Shown: one piece after another, positions 43,065 through 52,056 of the stretch
Layout: every line of letters begins with the position of its first letter
How positions within the stretch are numbered: position 1 is the stretch's first letter
Assembly (NCBI GenBank): GCA_041576815.1
Contig: JBFGKE010000005.1
Location: 78,853-142,852 of the forward strand
Direction: 5' to 3'
From: SG8-38 sp041576815
GTDB taxonomy: Bacteria > Myxococcota_A > Polyangia > Polyangiales > Houyiibacteriaceae
Length of the DNA stretch: 64,000 bases
Notes under the pieces: model-generated
What the model saw: only the letters and a program-made list of their open reading frames with translations
Told to the model about the DNA's origin: nothing
Database searches by the model: none
Position numbers and translations under genes: made by a program

Positions 43065-43958
43065 ATGGGACTGAAGAGTACGGCGACCTCGGCAGCGGTG
43101 ATCGCGGGAGCACTTGCCGCGGCGGCCGGCGTCGCGTGGGCAGGTGGCGAAGGAGGCGCGGAAGTCCGAGGAGTCTCGGTCATGATCCTGTGCGCCGCGC
43201 TGGCGTTCGCGGTGCAATGGATCGCGTTCGTGCCGGCCTACGTCAAACAAACCGAGCGCTTCTACGACCTGGTAGGCAGCTTGACCTACATGCTCGTCAC
43301 CGGATTGGCGCTGCTCGCGTCCCCTTCGGTCGACGCTCGGTCGGCAATCCTCGGCGCGTTGATCTTCGTTTGGGCAGCGCGGTTGGGTGGCTTCTTGTTT
43401 CGACGCATTCAAGCCGCGGGATCCGATTCACGGTTCGATGACATCAAGCCGAGCGCATCGCGTTTTTTCGTCGCGTGGACGCTTCAGGGGCTCTGGGTGT
43501 TTCTAACCCTCTGCGCTGCGCTCGCGGCGATCACGAGCCTGCGGCCCGCGGCGCTCGGCGTGCTCGACGGCGTGGGGCTTTCGATTTGGGTCGCCGGGTT
43601 TTCGATCGAGGTCATCGCAGACCGACAGAAGAGTCGATTTCGCGACGCTCACCCCGGGCGTTTCGTGAATACCGGCCTTTGGGCATGGTCTCAGCACCCG
43701 AACTACTTCGGAGAGATCGTCCTGTGGTCCGGGATCGCGGTCATGGCAGCGTCGACGCTGCACGGCTGGCAGTGGGTGACCTTGATCTCGCCCTTCTTCG
43801 TCGCGTTCCTGCTCACGCAGGTGAGTGGCATCCCAATGCTGGACCAACGCGCAAAGGAGCGATGGGGCGACGACCCGCGCTACGCCCGCTATCGGGAGCA
43901 AACGCCGGTGCTGATCCCGCGCCCCCCGCGACGGTCGGGCTCGAACGCCGAAAGCTAG
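43065..43958 (+). CDS. DUF1295 steroid-5-alpha-reductase-like membrane protein
   Basis: 297 residues from the ATG at 43065. Six or more membrane helices and the C-terminal reductase signature: SRFRDAHPGRFVNTGLWAWS then QHPNYFGEIVLWSGI, typical of NADPH-dependent reductases of membrane lipids. DUF1295 proteins sit in photo-oxidative-stress lipid clusters with Cfa-like methyltransferases, as in this island. Acts in the inner membrane; substrate unknown. Confidence 0.87.
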   Translation: MGLKSTATSAAVIAGALAAAAGVAWAGGEGGAEVRGVSVMILCAALAFAVQWIAFVPAYVKQTERFYDLVGSLTYMLVTGLALLASPSVDARSAILGALIFVWAARLGGFLFRRIQAAGSDSRFDDIKPSASRFFVAWTLQGLWVFLTLCAALAAITSLRPAALGVLDGVGLSIWVAGFSIEVIADRQKSRFRDAHPGRFVNTGLWAWSQHPNYFGEIVLWSGIAVMAASTLHGWQWVTLISPFFVAFLLTQVSGIPMLDQRAKERWGDDPRYARYREQTPVLIPRPPRRSGSNAES

Positions 43959-43995
43959 CCGCGCGAGGGTTTGCGCCCTAGATTAAGAGCCTAGA

Positions 43996-45156
43996 ATGAA
44001 CGACGTCCCGTTTCCGAGTCGTTACCAAAATCGACAGCAAGCAAGGGTCCTCTTCGGCAAAGACGCCGACAGGTATGCGCGCTTCTACTTCATCAGCGAC
44101 CCGATTGCCGATGACGTGGTTGCATGGATCGCGCGCACGGGCGATTCGGCCAAAGCGCAGTTCGAAAGCGCGATACGCCGAGGAATAGGCTCCGTGGCGC
44201 GCCCCGATGCAGCGCTACGGCGATTCTTCGACCGTGCCGACGAGCTGCCCGCCTGGGTGGACTTCGACCAAATCAAGACCGGCGCGCTCGCCTACCAGCG
44301 CTTCGGGATCTTCGGAATGCTCGTGCTCAGCGCATGGTCGCTGATCAACGGCTACCACTCGAGCGCCGCCGTGAAGCCGCTCGCGTTCACGGGGCAGCTT
44401 CGCCACAACACCCAGCGGCGCCTCGCGGAGACGGCCCGATTCGTAAGCGAAGCATCGCAGATCGATGGCCTGCGTCCCGGTCGGCCCGGCCGGGAGATCT
44501 CCCTCCGAGTGAGCGTCATTCACGCGCACGTGCGGAGCGCGTGCTCGAGATCCGAACGCTGGCGAACGAACGACTGGGGCCTGCCTATCAATCAGGCCGA
44601 CATGTTCGGCACCCTGCTCGAGTTTTCTCTTCTCATGATGGACGGCGCACAGCGTCTCGGGTTTTCTCTGACCGCGGAGGAGCGAGAGGCGATTCTCGCG
44701 ATGTGGCGCTACTGCGGGCATCTGAGCGGGGTCGACCCGTGGTTGCTCGAGCAGCTCGGGAGTGAACGAGCGACCCGCAGGATGGCCGACCTCCTTCGGC
44801 TGATTCAGCCCGGCCCAGACGCAGATTCCCTCGCGCTCACCGAGCAGCTTCTTCGCGTCCCCGGTCAGAACGCCAAGGGCAAGGGGCCGCCGATGCTCGC
44901 CATCGCGGTGAGCCGCTTCCACAACGGGCTTGCCCGCGCCCTGAACGGGCACGAGATCGCCGACGACCTGGGTATCCCGAACGATCTCTGGCAGTACTCG
45001 ATTTATCCGGTGAGGGCCGCGGTCGCGCCGGTCGAGTGGTTCCGCCGGAGGGTTCCCGGAGCAAGCCGTCTCGCGGCGCACATCGGCAACAGCGCCATTC
45101 GTGGGGACCTCACGCGCATCTTGCGGGGCGAAGAACCGACGTTCGCGCTCTCCTAG
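43996..45156 (+). CDS. MpaB/DUF2236-type oxygenase
   Basis: 386 residues. The all-helical DUF2236 fold is recognised from FYFISDPIADDVVAWIARTG, RVSVIHAHVRSAC (probable haem-ligand His) and INQADMFGTLLEFS. Relatives include latex-clearing protein Lcp and the fungal oxygenase MpaB', which cleave polyisoprenoid double bonds. In a carotenoid neighbourhood a polyene-cleaving role is attractive but unproven. 37 nt after the DUF1295 gene. Confidence 0.82.
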   Translation: MNDVPFPSRYQNRQQARVLFGKDADRYARFYFISDPIADDVVAWIARTGDSAKAQFESAIRRGIGSVARPDAALRRFFDRADELPAWVDFDQIKTGALAYQRFGIFGMLVLSAWSLINGYHSSAAVKPLAFTGQLRHNTQRRLAETARFVSEASQIDGLRPGRPGREISLRVSVIHAHVRSACSRSERWRTNDWGLPINQADMFGTLLEFSLLMMDGAQRLGFSLTAEEREAILAMWRYCGHLSGVDPWLLEQLGSERATRRMADLLRLIQPGPDADSLALTEQLLRVPGQNAKGKGPPMLAIAVSRFHNGLARALNGHEIADDLGIPNDLWQYSIYPVRAAVAPVEWFRRRVPGASRLAAHIGNSAIRGDLTRILRGEEPTFALS

Positions 45157-45166
45157 CGCGCCCGGC

Positions 45167-45793
45167 TCACCCGACCGGATAGGCGATGAACACGAGCGCG
45201 TCCCACAGGACGTGCGCCACGAAGGGGGCCACCAGGCCGCCGGTGCGGACTCGGAGCGCGCCCCACAGCAGGCCGCAAAGAAGCGCGACGACCATGAGGA
45301 GCGGCGATCGGAACGCGATCTGTGGAAGCACGTAGAGCAGCGCCGCCATCAGTGCCGCGCTCCACTCGCCAAGCAGAGGGGTGAAGACGTCGATGGCGAG
45401 CCCGCGCCAAACGAGCTCCTCGGCCGCGACGACTAGGAGCAGTAGCGGGAACGCACGCACCGGTCCCGGCGGTTGACGAAGCAGCGCGTACAGCGTCTCG
45501 ACCTCGCCTCGCACCGGAGGGAGCACGTCGACGGCCAGTGGGTAGAGGCCCCAAGTCGCCAGTGACATCACCACCCCCGCGGCCGCGCCAACCGCCAATC
45601 CGACCCAGGGCTTGGCTCCGAGGAGATCGCGTGCCGAGGGGCGGGCGCCCAGCCACACCAGGAACATCGACAGCGTCGCGGCCGCCCCGGTGCCGATCCA
45701 GACGTTGAGCTCGGCGCGAAGCCCCATCACCACGCAAAAGACGCTGACGCAGGCCGCCAGCACGACCGCTCTCGAGCGTTGGCGTTCGTCCAC
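45167..45793 (-). CDS. CPBP-family intramembrane metalloprotease
   Basis: 208 residues from a GTG that shares one base with the preceding stop (TAGTG). Multiple helices; Abi motifs EELVWRG and the third-motif His in APFVAHVLWD are present. The family cleaves within membranes (CAAX-type or bacteriocin immunity). Longer open frame upstream is the neighbour's territory. Confidence 0.85.
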   Translation of the reverse strand: MDERQRSRAVVLAACVSVFCVVMGLRAELNVWIGTGAAATLSMFLVWLGARPSARDLLGAKPWVGLAVGAAAGVVMSLATWGLYPLAVDVLPPVRGEVETLYALLRQPPGPVRAFPLLLLVVAAEELVWRGLAIDVFTPLLGEWSAALMAALLYVLPQIAFRSPLLMVVALLCGLLWGALRVRTGGLVAPFVAHVLWDALVFIAYPVG

Positions 45794-46758
45794 TAGGCCT
45801 GGCCTCTCAGACGCAGCTGCATTCTGCGGACCAGCTTTGGCGTCGGGTTGCTCTCCGCGGCCTCGTCTTCGAGCGCTTGATACACTGCCGTTTGAAACTC
45901 CGTCGGGGACTCGCCTTCGAGCTCGTTCCACAGGATGTCGCCGGTCGGATCGAGGTCGCTTTGCAAACCTTGGACGAGCTCGCGCGCGAGCGCGAGGTCG
46001 GCGCGCGTCACGAGGGCGATCCAGTAGCTCGAAAGCGTCGGGGTGATCACCGGCACGCCGACGAGACGCGGATCCTTGCCCATGCTCTTGGCGACGCGAG
46101 AGAGAAAGTTCGCGTGCGTCATCCGCTCCGGGCCCGGCACGTCGTACCAGGTGCTTTGGGCAGTCGGCAGGTCCAGGGCCGCAACGATGGCGACGACGAC
46201 GTCTTCGACCCACACCGGCCATGACGAGAACTGAAGCCACCGAGGGAGGAGCATTGCGGGAAGGCGCGCCGCGAGGTCGCGCACCATCATCCACGAGCTT
46301 CCGCCGGCGCCGATGATCAGGCCGCAGCGCAGCTCGACGGTCGACACCGATCCCGAGCGAAGGATCTCACCGGTGTGCAGGCGGCTCGCGAGATGTCTCG
46401 ACGACTTCCCGGCCGGCGCGACACCGCCGAGATAGACGATGCGACGGATGCCCTGGGCCTCGGCGGTTTCGAGAAACGCGCGCGCCGAGCAGGCCTCACG
46501 CTCCGGATAGTCGCTCGAGTCGTCGATCGAGTGGATGAGGTAAACCGCTGCATCGCAGCCCGCCATCGCAGGCTCGATCGACGAAGCGTCCTCGACGTCG
46601 AGATAGGTCCACCCCGGCCGGGAGGCTTTGGCGCGGTTTCGGGTCGCGCGAACCGCCTCCCAGTCGGTCTCGGCAAGCGCCGCGTCGAGATGGCGGCCGA
46701 CGAAACCGGTCGCGCCGGTCAGAAGCAGCCTTTTATTTCCGGGTGATCGCGCGGTCAT
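45793..46758 (-). CDS. NAD(P)-binding epimerase-like SDR
   Basis: 321 residues. Rossmann motif LLTGATGFVGRHLDAAL, then IRRIVYLGGVAP and RCGLIIGAGGSSW; lacks a clear YxxxK at the usual position (SRHLASRL follows instead), so it resembles atypical NmrA/DUF2867-type SDRs. Function unknown; may bind NADP and a quinone or lipid. Co-transcribed with the CPBP protease. Confidence 0.8.
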   Translation of the reverse strand: MTARSPGNKRLLLTGATGFVGRHLDAALAETDWEAVRATRNRAKASRPGWTYLDVEDASSIEPAMAGCDAAVYLIHSIDDSSDYPEREACSARAFLETAEAQGIRRIVYLGGVAPAGKSSRHLASRLHTGEILRSGSVSTVELRCGLIIGAGGSSWMMVRDLAARLPAMLLPRWLQFSSWPVWVEDVVVAIVAALDLPTAQSTWYDVPGPERMTHANFLSRVAKSMGKDPRLVGVPVITPTLSSYWIALVTRADLALARELVQGLQSDLDPTGDILWNELEGESPTEFQTAVYQALEDEAAESNPTPKLVRRMQLRLRGQA

Positions 46759-46809
46759 CTTGGGGCGGAACCTAGAGGAAACGCCCGCAATGCGGTAGTC
46801 CCCGGCCCG

Positions 46810-48249
46810 TCAAAGCGCGGTCGGGCCACAGGGGACCCGCGTGACGGTTTCCCAGCGAGTCCGCTCGATCTCGGCCTGCGCAACGGCCTCGATGTAGCGG
46901 ACTCGTGCGAACGCCGCCTGTTGCTCCCGCAGATTGACGAAAATCAGGTTGCTCGCGCCCACCTCGAAGCGTCGGCGTTCGCCCTCGGCAAGCGCGGCGG
47001 CCGTGTCCACGACAGCGTTGGTGAGCTTCACGCGAGCCTGCGCAGCCTGAACGGCCGATGCGGCGTCGCGTGTCTGCGCCTGAAGTTGGTCCGCGGCGAG
47101 CCGGAGACGCTCTTGCTCGACGGCCAGCTGGGCCCTGGCCACGCCTGCCCGTCCCCGCTCGGCCCGAAACGCAAGCGGCATCGACAAGACGACGCCTGCC
47201 TCGAAGACGTTCCCCGGCAGCGTGAAGTCGAGGTCCGTCCCGGTGAGCTCGCCGAGGTCTCGGGAATACTCGAACACGAGATCGACCTCGGGCGCGAGCT
47301 CGTTCCGCGTCAGCGCACGATCGACCTCGGCGGCGCGGACTTCGGAGCGGGCGCTTTCGAGCTCTGGATGGCAGGCCAACACCCGTCGGACGGCGCCCTC
47401 GACCTGGAGCGGGCCAATGGGCCGTGGCTCGATGTCGTCGGGCACCCGGTGGGGAGTTGCATTGACGGGAACGCCCCGGGAGTCTCGCAAGAAAAGAGAC
47501 AGCTCGAAGGTAGCCTTCTCGAGTGCACGCTCGGCAGAGACGAGCAGCGCCCGCCTTTCGAGGAGAATCCGCTCGTTGTCGAGCACGTCGAACTCGGCAA
47601 TCGACCCGGCTTCGAGGCGTTTTCGCAGCTGGGCGTCACGCTGCTCTGCCAGCCGGAGAAGGGCGCCCGCCACCTGGCGGCTCTGGCCCGCGCTCACCCA
47701 GCTCCAATACGCGCGAGCCGCCAACACTTCGAGGTCGAGCCGTGTGACCGCGACGTCCTGCTCTGCGGCATCCTCGAGGTGCAGGGCCTTGGCACGCTCC
47801 GCGCGCTCCCGGTCGATCAACCCGCCGCGCCACACTGGAATCTCGAAGCCGGCACGCACTTCGCCCTGCGATAGCGTCTGATCTTCCCGATACGTCGGCC
47901 AGCGTTCGTCGATGCCGAGGCCGACGCGGTATCCGGCGTAAATCTCAGTGCCCCAGAGGGATGTGTTCTGTCGAAGCTCGACGTCCGCGCTCCGGAGGTC
48001 GTAGTAGCCGCCGGTCGTGAGCTTGGCGTCTCCCTCGATTCGCGGATCGAATGCCCCTCGTGCTTCAGTGGTGTTCGCCTCGGCCCTTCGAACGCTTTGG
48101 ATGGCCTGGCGAATGCGGGGGTCATGCGTTTCGACGGACTGAAGTACCTCCTCGAAATGAAGGGGCGCGCGCCGATCGTCGCTGGCCACCGCGAAGAGGG
48201 GCGTGAGCCAGCCGATGATCAGGGCGCTCAGGTGCGCAGCTCGCCTCAT
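46810..48249 (-). CDS. TolC-family outer-membrane efflux protein
   Basis: 479 residues with a signal peptide and two OEP repeats (ALHLEDAAEQDVAVTRLDLE and EQERLRLAADQLQAQTRDAA). Long coiled-coil heptads and a Glu/Arg-rich helical tunnel are expected for TolC channels. It overlaps the HlyD gene by 4 nt. Outer-membrane partner of the ABC/HlyD exporter. Confidence 0.9.
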   Translation of the reverse strand: MRRAAHLSALIIGWLTPLFAVASDDRRAPLHFEEVLQSVETHDPRIRQAIQSVRRAEANTTEARGAFDPRIEGDAKLTTGGYYDLRSADVELRQNTSLWGTEIYAGYRVGLGIDERWPTYREDQTLSQGEVRAGFEIPVWRGGLIDRERAERAKALHLEDAAEQDVAVTRLDLEVLAARAYWSWVSAGQSRQVAGALLRLAEQRDAQLRKRLEAGSIAEFDVLDNERILLERRALLVSAERALEKATFELSLFLRDSRGVPVNATPHRVPDDIEPRPIGPLQVEGAVRRVLACHPELESARSEVRAAEVDRALTRNELAPEVDLVFEYSRDLGELTGTDLDFTLPGNVFEAGVVLSMPLAFRAERGRAGVARAQLAVEQERLRLAADQLQAQTRDAASAVQAAQARVKLTNAVVDTAAALAEGERRRFEVGASNLIFVNLREQQAAFARVRYIEAVAQAEIERTRWETVTRVPCGPTAL

Positions 48250-49580
48250 GGACCGACCTCGTCGGTCACCGCGAGCGGCGGCGGGCTAGTCGTCGGCGGA
48301 AATCCATTGAACTGCCGCCAGATCTCGAAGCCGAGCGACACCCGATTCAGCAGGACCCAGCCCTTGGCGAGGACGCCCTGACGCAAGTAGCTCGCAGCAG
48401 GCCACGGACTGTCGTCGGGATCGGGCACGACGACGATTCGAAAGTCGCCCCGGCCATCGTCGGCGGCATCCACGAACGCGACGCGACCGCCGAAGGTCCC
48501 CACGGCGACGGACGGCCAACCCGAGAACTGCACGGCGGGCCACCCCTCGAACTGAATACGCACGGGGCTGCCGGGCTTGACCAGCGCGGCATCGTTGCCG
48601 TCGACGTAGAGCGCGACGGCACGGTCCACGGTGTCGGGGACCAGCACCGCCAGAACTTCGCCTCGGTCGACCTGCTCGCCGCCGAGGCGCCCGACGACCC
48701 GAAGAATCGTTCCGTCGATCGGTGCCACGATAGTCTGGGCGCGCTGCCGAGAGATGTCGCCATCGAGCCTCGCAAGCGCGGCGTCGGTCGACGCGACATC
48801 CGTTTCGGCGCTTCGCAGGCCCGCGAGCGCGCTTTCGATCTCCGCGTCGGTCGAAGCCATCACGGTGCGAAGGGCCGCGCGACTGTGTGCGCGTCGGTCC
48901 TTGGCAGCCTCGAGCTTCGCGCGATTGGAGGCGACTTTGGCTTTGCTCTGACGGGCGGCAAGCTCGGCCAGCTCGAGCTCGCGTTTGGAAGCGAGCCCGC
49001 CTTCGAACAGCTCTTGCTGACGGCGGAGGTTGAGCTCGTTGGTTTCGAGCTCCGCGACCGCTGCATCGAGCTCCTGCGTCGCGGCGTCGACGCCCCCTTG
49101 GGCGATCTGGACGCTGGCTTCAGCGGCGGCTATCTCCGCGCGCTGCGAGCGACGGATCGCGTCGATTCGTGCGCTGAGCGTTTCAATCCGCTGCGCCTGA
49201 GCAAACCTTCGGTTTTCAATCGCGCCTCTCTCCGCGCCGAGACGCTCGAGAATCGATTCGTCGTTGTCTGTGAGCTCCACGATCGGCTGACCGCGCTCGA
49301 CCCGCGAGCCCTCCTGCACGAACCACTTCTTGACGCGCCCGGAGATCGTGGCCTCGATGGGCTGTTGGCGCTGGTCCGGCGAATACGCGAGAACGCGCCC
49401 GCTCCCTCGGATGTTTTGCGTCCAAGGAGCGAGGAGCGCCGCAAGTGCGAAGGCCACGAACACGACGACGAGGGTCTTGGCGACACGCGCGGCCCGCTTG
49501 GGCGCGGGAACATCGAGCGCATTCGGGAGCGTGTTCTGCTCGAATCCCTGCCAGGGTGTTTGTGTGGATGGCGTCTTCAT
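48246..49580 (-). CDS. HlyD-family membrane fusion (periplasmic adaptor) protein
   Basis: 444 residues. One N-terminal membrane helix (TLVVVFVAFALAALLAPW), biotinyl-lipoyl-like halves (EATISGRVKKWFVQEGSRV and IVAPIDGTILRVVG), and a long alpha-hairpin (QTLSARID to DRRAHSRA). Ends with the HlyD beta-barrel. Connects the ABC subunit to TolC. Overlaps both neighbours by 4 nt. Confidence 0.92.
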   Translation of the reverse strand: MKTPSTQTPWQGFEQNTLPNALDVPAPKRAARVAKTLVVVFVAFALAALLAPWTQNIRGSGRVLAYSPDQRQQPIEATISGRVKKWFVQEGSRVERGQPIVELTDNDESILERLGAERGAIENRRFAQAQRIETLSARIDAIRRSQRAEIAAAEASVQIAQGGVDAATQELDAAVAELETNELNLRRQQELFEGGLASKRELELAELAARQSKAKVASNRAKLEAAKDRRAHSRAALRTVMASTDAEIESALAGLRSAETDVASTDAALARLDGDISRQRAQTIVAPIDGTILRVVGRLGGEQVDRGEVLAVLVPDTVDRAVALYVDGNDAALVKPGSPVRIQFEGWPAVQFSGWPSVAVGTFGGRVAFVDAADDGRGDFRIVVVPDPDDSPWPAASYLRQGVLAKGWVLLNRVSLGFEIWRQFNGFPPTTSPPPLAVTDEVGP

Positions 49581-51244
49581 GCGGCCTCTCCCGGAGAAAC
49601 GGCCGGTTCCGAGAGACTCACATGGCGGTCGAGGCGCGCTTGGATCGCCGAACTGGACGTGACGACTATCAAAGCGCTGTCCCGCTCGGAAAGCAGATGC
49701 TTGGCGACGTGGTCAGCGTCGTGCGGGTCGATCCGGTCGAGCAATCGGTCGATGACCAACACCGACGGTTGCGCCGCGACCCCGCGCGCCACGGTGAGCG
49801 CGACAGTCTCCGCCGCGGAAAGCGGCGAGCCGTCTCTCGCGAGCGGGGTCTGCAAACCGCCGGGCAGTGCCTTGACCGTTTCCTCGAGCCCGACCCGGCG
49901 AAGCGCCGTCCATGCGCCTTCGAACCCGAGCTCGGCGTTGCCCGCACGGAGATTGTCGAGAATGCACCCCGGAAAGACCTCCGCACCTCGCACCAACGCG
50001 ACCCTGCGCCGCACCTCGGCAAGAGTGAGATCTCGTATGTCAAAGCCGTCGACTTGGATGGCGCCACTCGAAGGCGGCCTCATCCCGAACAACGCGTCGA
50101 CGAGCGCTGTCGTGGCGTGGTCCGACCGACAGTCGATCGACAGCTGCTCGCCCGCCGCGACCTGGAGGTCGAGCTGAGCCCCGCGGTCGATCTGGACGGA
50201 GTCGAGCTTTAGGCCTCTGACCACCAAGCTGTCCGGGGCGGGCGTTTCTCCATCGGCGCGCTCGACGGGCAAATCGAGAACTTCGCCGAGCTTGTCCACG
50301 GCGGCGACCAGATCGTAGAAAATCTCGACCTTGCCTCCAAGCTTGGCGATGGACGCGACGACGGCGGTCACGATCAGCTCGGCAGCCACGAGCTGGCCGA
50401 TGGAAAGCTGTCGCTCGATCACGAGCAGACCGCCGAGAGCCAAGAGGGCGACGCTTGCCACGACTTCGATGGCCAAAGCGCCGATCACCTGTCGAAACAC
50501 GACCTTGAAGTGGCGGGCCCGCTCGTCGAGATACGACTTTGCCAGTTGTTCGACGCGGGACCGAGCCAGTGCCTCGCCTCCGGCGAGCTTGAAAGAAATC
50601 GGGTGGCGCGCTACCTCCTCGAGCCATCCCACGACGGCGTACTTCGCCCTGGACTCGGCGATGCTGGAGCGCGTGCCGCCGCGGCCGAGCGGAACGAGCA
50701 CGAACACGGCACCCACGATGAGCACCATGTCGAACGCGAGGAGCGCCGGGTGGTAGAACGCGAGGACGATGAGACCCACGAGCGCAATCAGGACCGCATC
50801 GACACCGCCGAGCAGGAGCGAAGCCAGGCTCTTTTGCGTCGTGAACACGTCGAAGAAACGATTGAGGAGCTCCGGACCGTCGGCCTCCCGAAGCGCCTGC
50901 GGTCGGACGCGCGGGAGGCGGGCACCGATTTCGGTCACCATGCGAACGAAGAGCCGGCGCTGCAGCATCTCCGCGACGCGAACCTGGAGTGCGCGCAAGA
51001 TCGCTGCGCCGGTCAGCGCGACCGCGAGTAGGATCGTGAGCACGACCAGCGGTTGAATCAACGAGCCGAACGCGACCGTGTTGACCAGCGACTGAACGGC
51101 GATGGGGACGGCCAGCGAGAGCAGCCCGAGAGCTGCGCCGTACACCACGATCACGAGGATGTCCTGCCGATCAAGCGCGAGGAGCTGCCGGACCCGCTGA
51201 AGCGGTTTTGGGCGCGGGTCGAGTAGCAAAGGACTCTGAATCAT
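49577..51244 (-). CDS. ABC exporter with degenerate ATPase domain (type I secretion-like)
   Basis: 555 residues. Residues 25-330 are a six-helix ABC exporter membrane domain (HlyB/LapB-like). The nucleotide domain (340-545) keeps the fold but has lost its motifs: the Walker A site reads DCRSDHATTALVD (371-383, no GK[S/T]); the signature is SPLSAAET (473-480); Walker B is VLVIDRLLD (495-503) with Arg replacing the catalytic Glu; the H-loop His is Ser. Hydrolysis in the usual way seems impossible. The gene is intact and operonic with HlyD and TolC, so it is conserved rather than decaying. May work with another ATPase or as a regulated channel. Confidence 0.85.
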   Translation of the reverse strand: MIQSPLLLDPRPKPLQRVRQLLALDRQDILVIVVYGAALGLLSLAVPIAVQSLVNTVAFGSLIQPLVVLTILLAVALTGAAILRALQVRVAEMLQRRLFVRMVTEIGARLPRVRPQALREADGPELLNRFFDVFTTQKSLASLLLGGVDAVLIALVGLIVLAFYHPALLAFDMVLIVGAVFVLVPLGRGGTRSSIAESRAKYAVVGWLEEVARHPISFKLAGGEALARSRVEQLAKSYLDERARHFKVVFRQVIGALAIEVVASVALLALGGLLVIERQLSIGQLVAAELIVTAVVASIAKLGGKVEIFYDLVAAVDKLGEVLDLPVERADGETPAPDSLVVRGLKLDSVQIDRGAQLDLQVAAGEQLSIDCRSDHATTALVDALFGMRPPSSGAIQVDGFDIRDLTLAEVRRRVALVRGAEVFPGCILDNLRAGNAELGFEGAWTALRRVGLEETVKALPGGLQTPLARDGSPLSAAETVALTVARGVAAQPSVLVIDRLLDRIDPHDADHVAKHLLSERDSALIVVTSSSAIQARLDRHVSLSEPAVSPGEAA

Positions 51245-51283
51245 GATTTTCTTATCCTGATATCGATTTCCTGCTTGTCAATA

Positions 51284-51295
51284 CCTGAATTCGGG
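51284..51295. promoter_or_regulatory. Palindrome before winged-helix regulator
   Basis: CCTGAATTCGGG, a 12-bp near-perfect palindrome, in the 70-bp AT-rich divergent region between the export operon and the regulator, 19 nt before the regulator ATG. Plausible autoregulatory operator; short. Confidence 0.35.
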
Positions 51296-51314
51296 TTTAT
51301 GTAAAGAGAGTCAG

Positions 51315-51611
51315 ATGTCAGCCAAGCCGATGAGCGAAGTGGACTCCAACTGGACTTTCCTCAGCAATCACGGGCATGTGCTCGTGTGCATCGCCCGCGA
51401 TTCCAACGTCCGAGTGCGGGAGATCGCCCAGGCGGTCGGCATCACTGAACGCGCAGTGCAGCGAATTCTCGGAGAGCTCGAGGCAGCGCACGTCATCCAG
51501 AGGACTCGCCAAGGGCGTCGAACGCACTACAAAATCAATCGGGGGCTGCCTTTACGACATCCAATCGAGGCGCAGCACTCGGTCGGGGAGCTGATGCAGC
51601 TGGTCGGCTAG
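51315..51611 (+). CDS. Winged-helix transcriptional regulator
   Basis: 98 residues. HTH with VRVREIAQAVGITERAVQ and wing IQRTRQGRRTHYKIN. ArsR/MarR-like but without visible metal Cys. Divergent from the degenerate exporter operon, which it may control. ATG has GAGAG 6 nt upstream. Confidence 0.8.
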   Translation: MSAKPMSEVDSNWTFLSNHGHVLVCIARDSNVRVREIAQAVGITERAVQRILGELEAAHVIQRTRQGRRTHYKINRGLPLRHPIEAQHSVGELMQLVG

Positions 51612-51627
51612 ACTTGACGCATTCTAA

Positions 51628-51646
51628 GATTGGACTAAGTCTAATC
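51628..51646. promoter_or_regulatory. Fur-family type 7-1-7 inverted repeat before the fur-like gene
   Basis: TTGGACT-A-AGTCTAA (51630-51644) inside a 19-bp palindrome GATT..AATC with one mismatch pair. The 7-1-7 shape is that bound by Fur and PerR dimers. It ends 3 nt before the regulator ATG, so binding would block initiation. Confidence 0.55.
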
Positions 51647-51648
51647 AG

Positions 51649-52056
51649 ATGAAGCCCGACGATGCAGCCAGGCTCGAGCGTCACGGCATCAAGCCGTCGG
51701 CGCAGCGCGTCGCCATCGCGGCGTACGTGTTGCACACCGAGAGCCACCCCTCGGCCGACGAGGTGTGGGCGCGCGTCCGCGAATCGTTCCCCATGGTGTC
51801 GCGGGCGACGATCTACAACACGCTCAATCTCTTCGTCGAGCGCGGTTTGCTTCGGCAGCTCGTGCTTGCCGAAGGTCGGCTCGTCTTCGATGCCAACGTC
51901 GACAAACACCATCACTTCGTCGACGAAGAAACCGGACGGATCTACGACCTGCCGTGGGACGCGCTCGACGTATCGCATGTCGATCGTCTCGAGGGCTTCG
52001 ACGTGCATGACTACCAAGTGCTTCTTCGAGGAAAGAAAAAGGAGGACCCATGTTGA
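51649..52056 (+). CDS. Fur-family regulator, PerR/Irr-like
   Basis: 135 residues. Winged helix with PSAQRVAIAAYVL, PSADEVWARV and SRATIYNTLNLF (Fur helix), and the metal-site His run DKHHHF. No structural-zinc CxxC pair, as in Irr-like and some PerR proteins. It overlaps the peroxiredoxin gene by 7 nt, which suggests peroxide or iron-responsive control of that gene and of itself through the palindrome upstream. Confidence 0.9.
   Translation: MKPDDAARLERHGIKPSAQRVAIAAYVLHTESHPSADEVWARVRESFPMVSRATIYNTLNLFVERGLLRQLVLAEGRLVFDANVDKHHHFVDEETGRIYDLPWDALDVSHVDRLEGFDVHDYQVLLRGKKKEDPC

Noticed and set aside
43977..43995. CCTAGA repeated before the MpaB-type gene
   Set aside because: Spacing is 13 bp and the motif lacks the TAGAC core, so it is not counted with the 11-bp operators.
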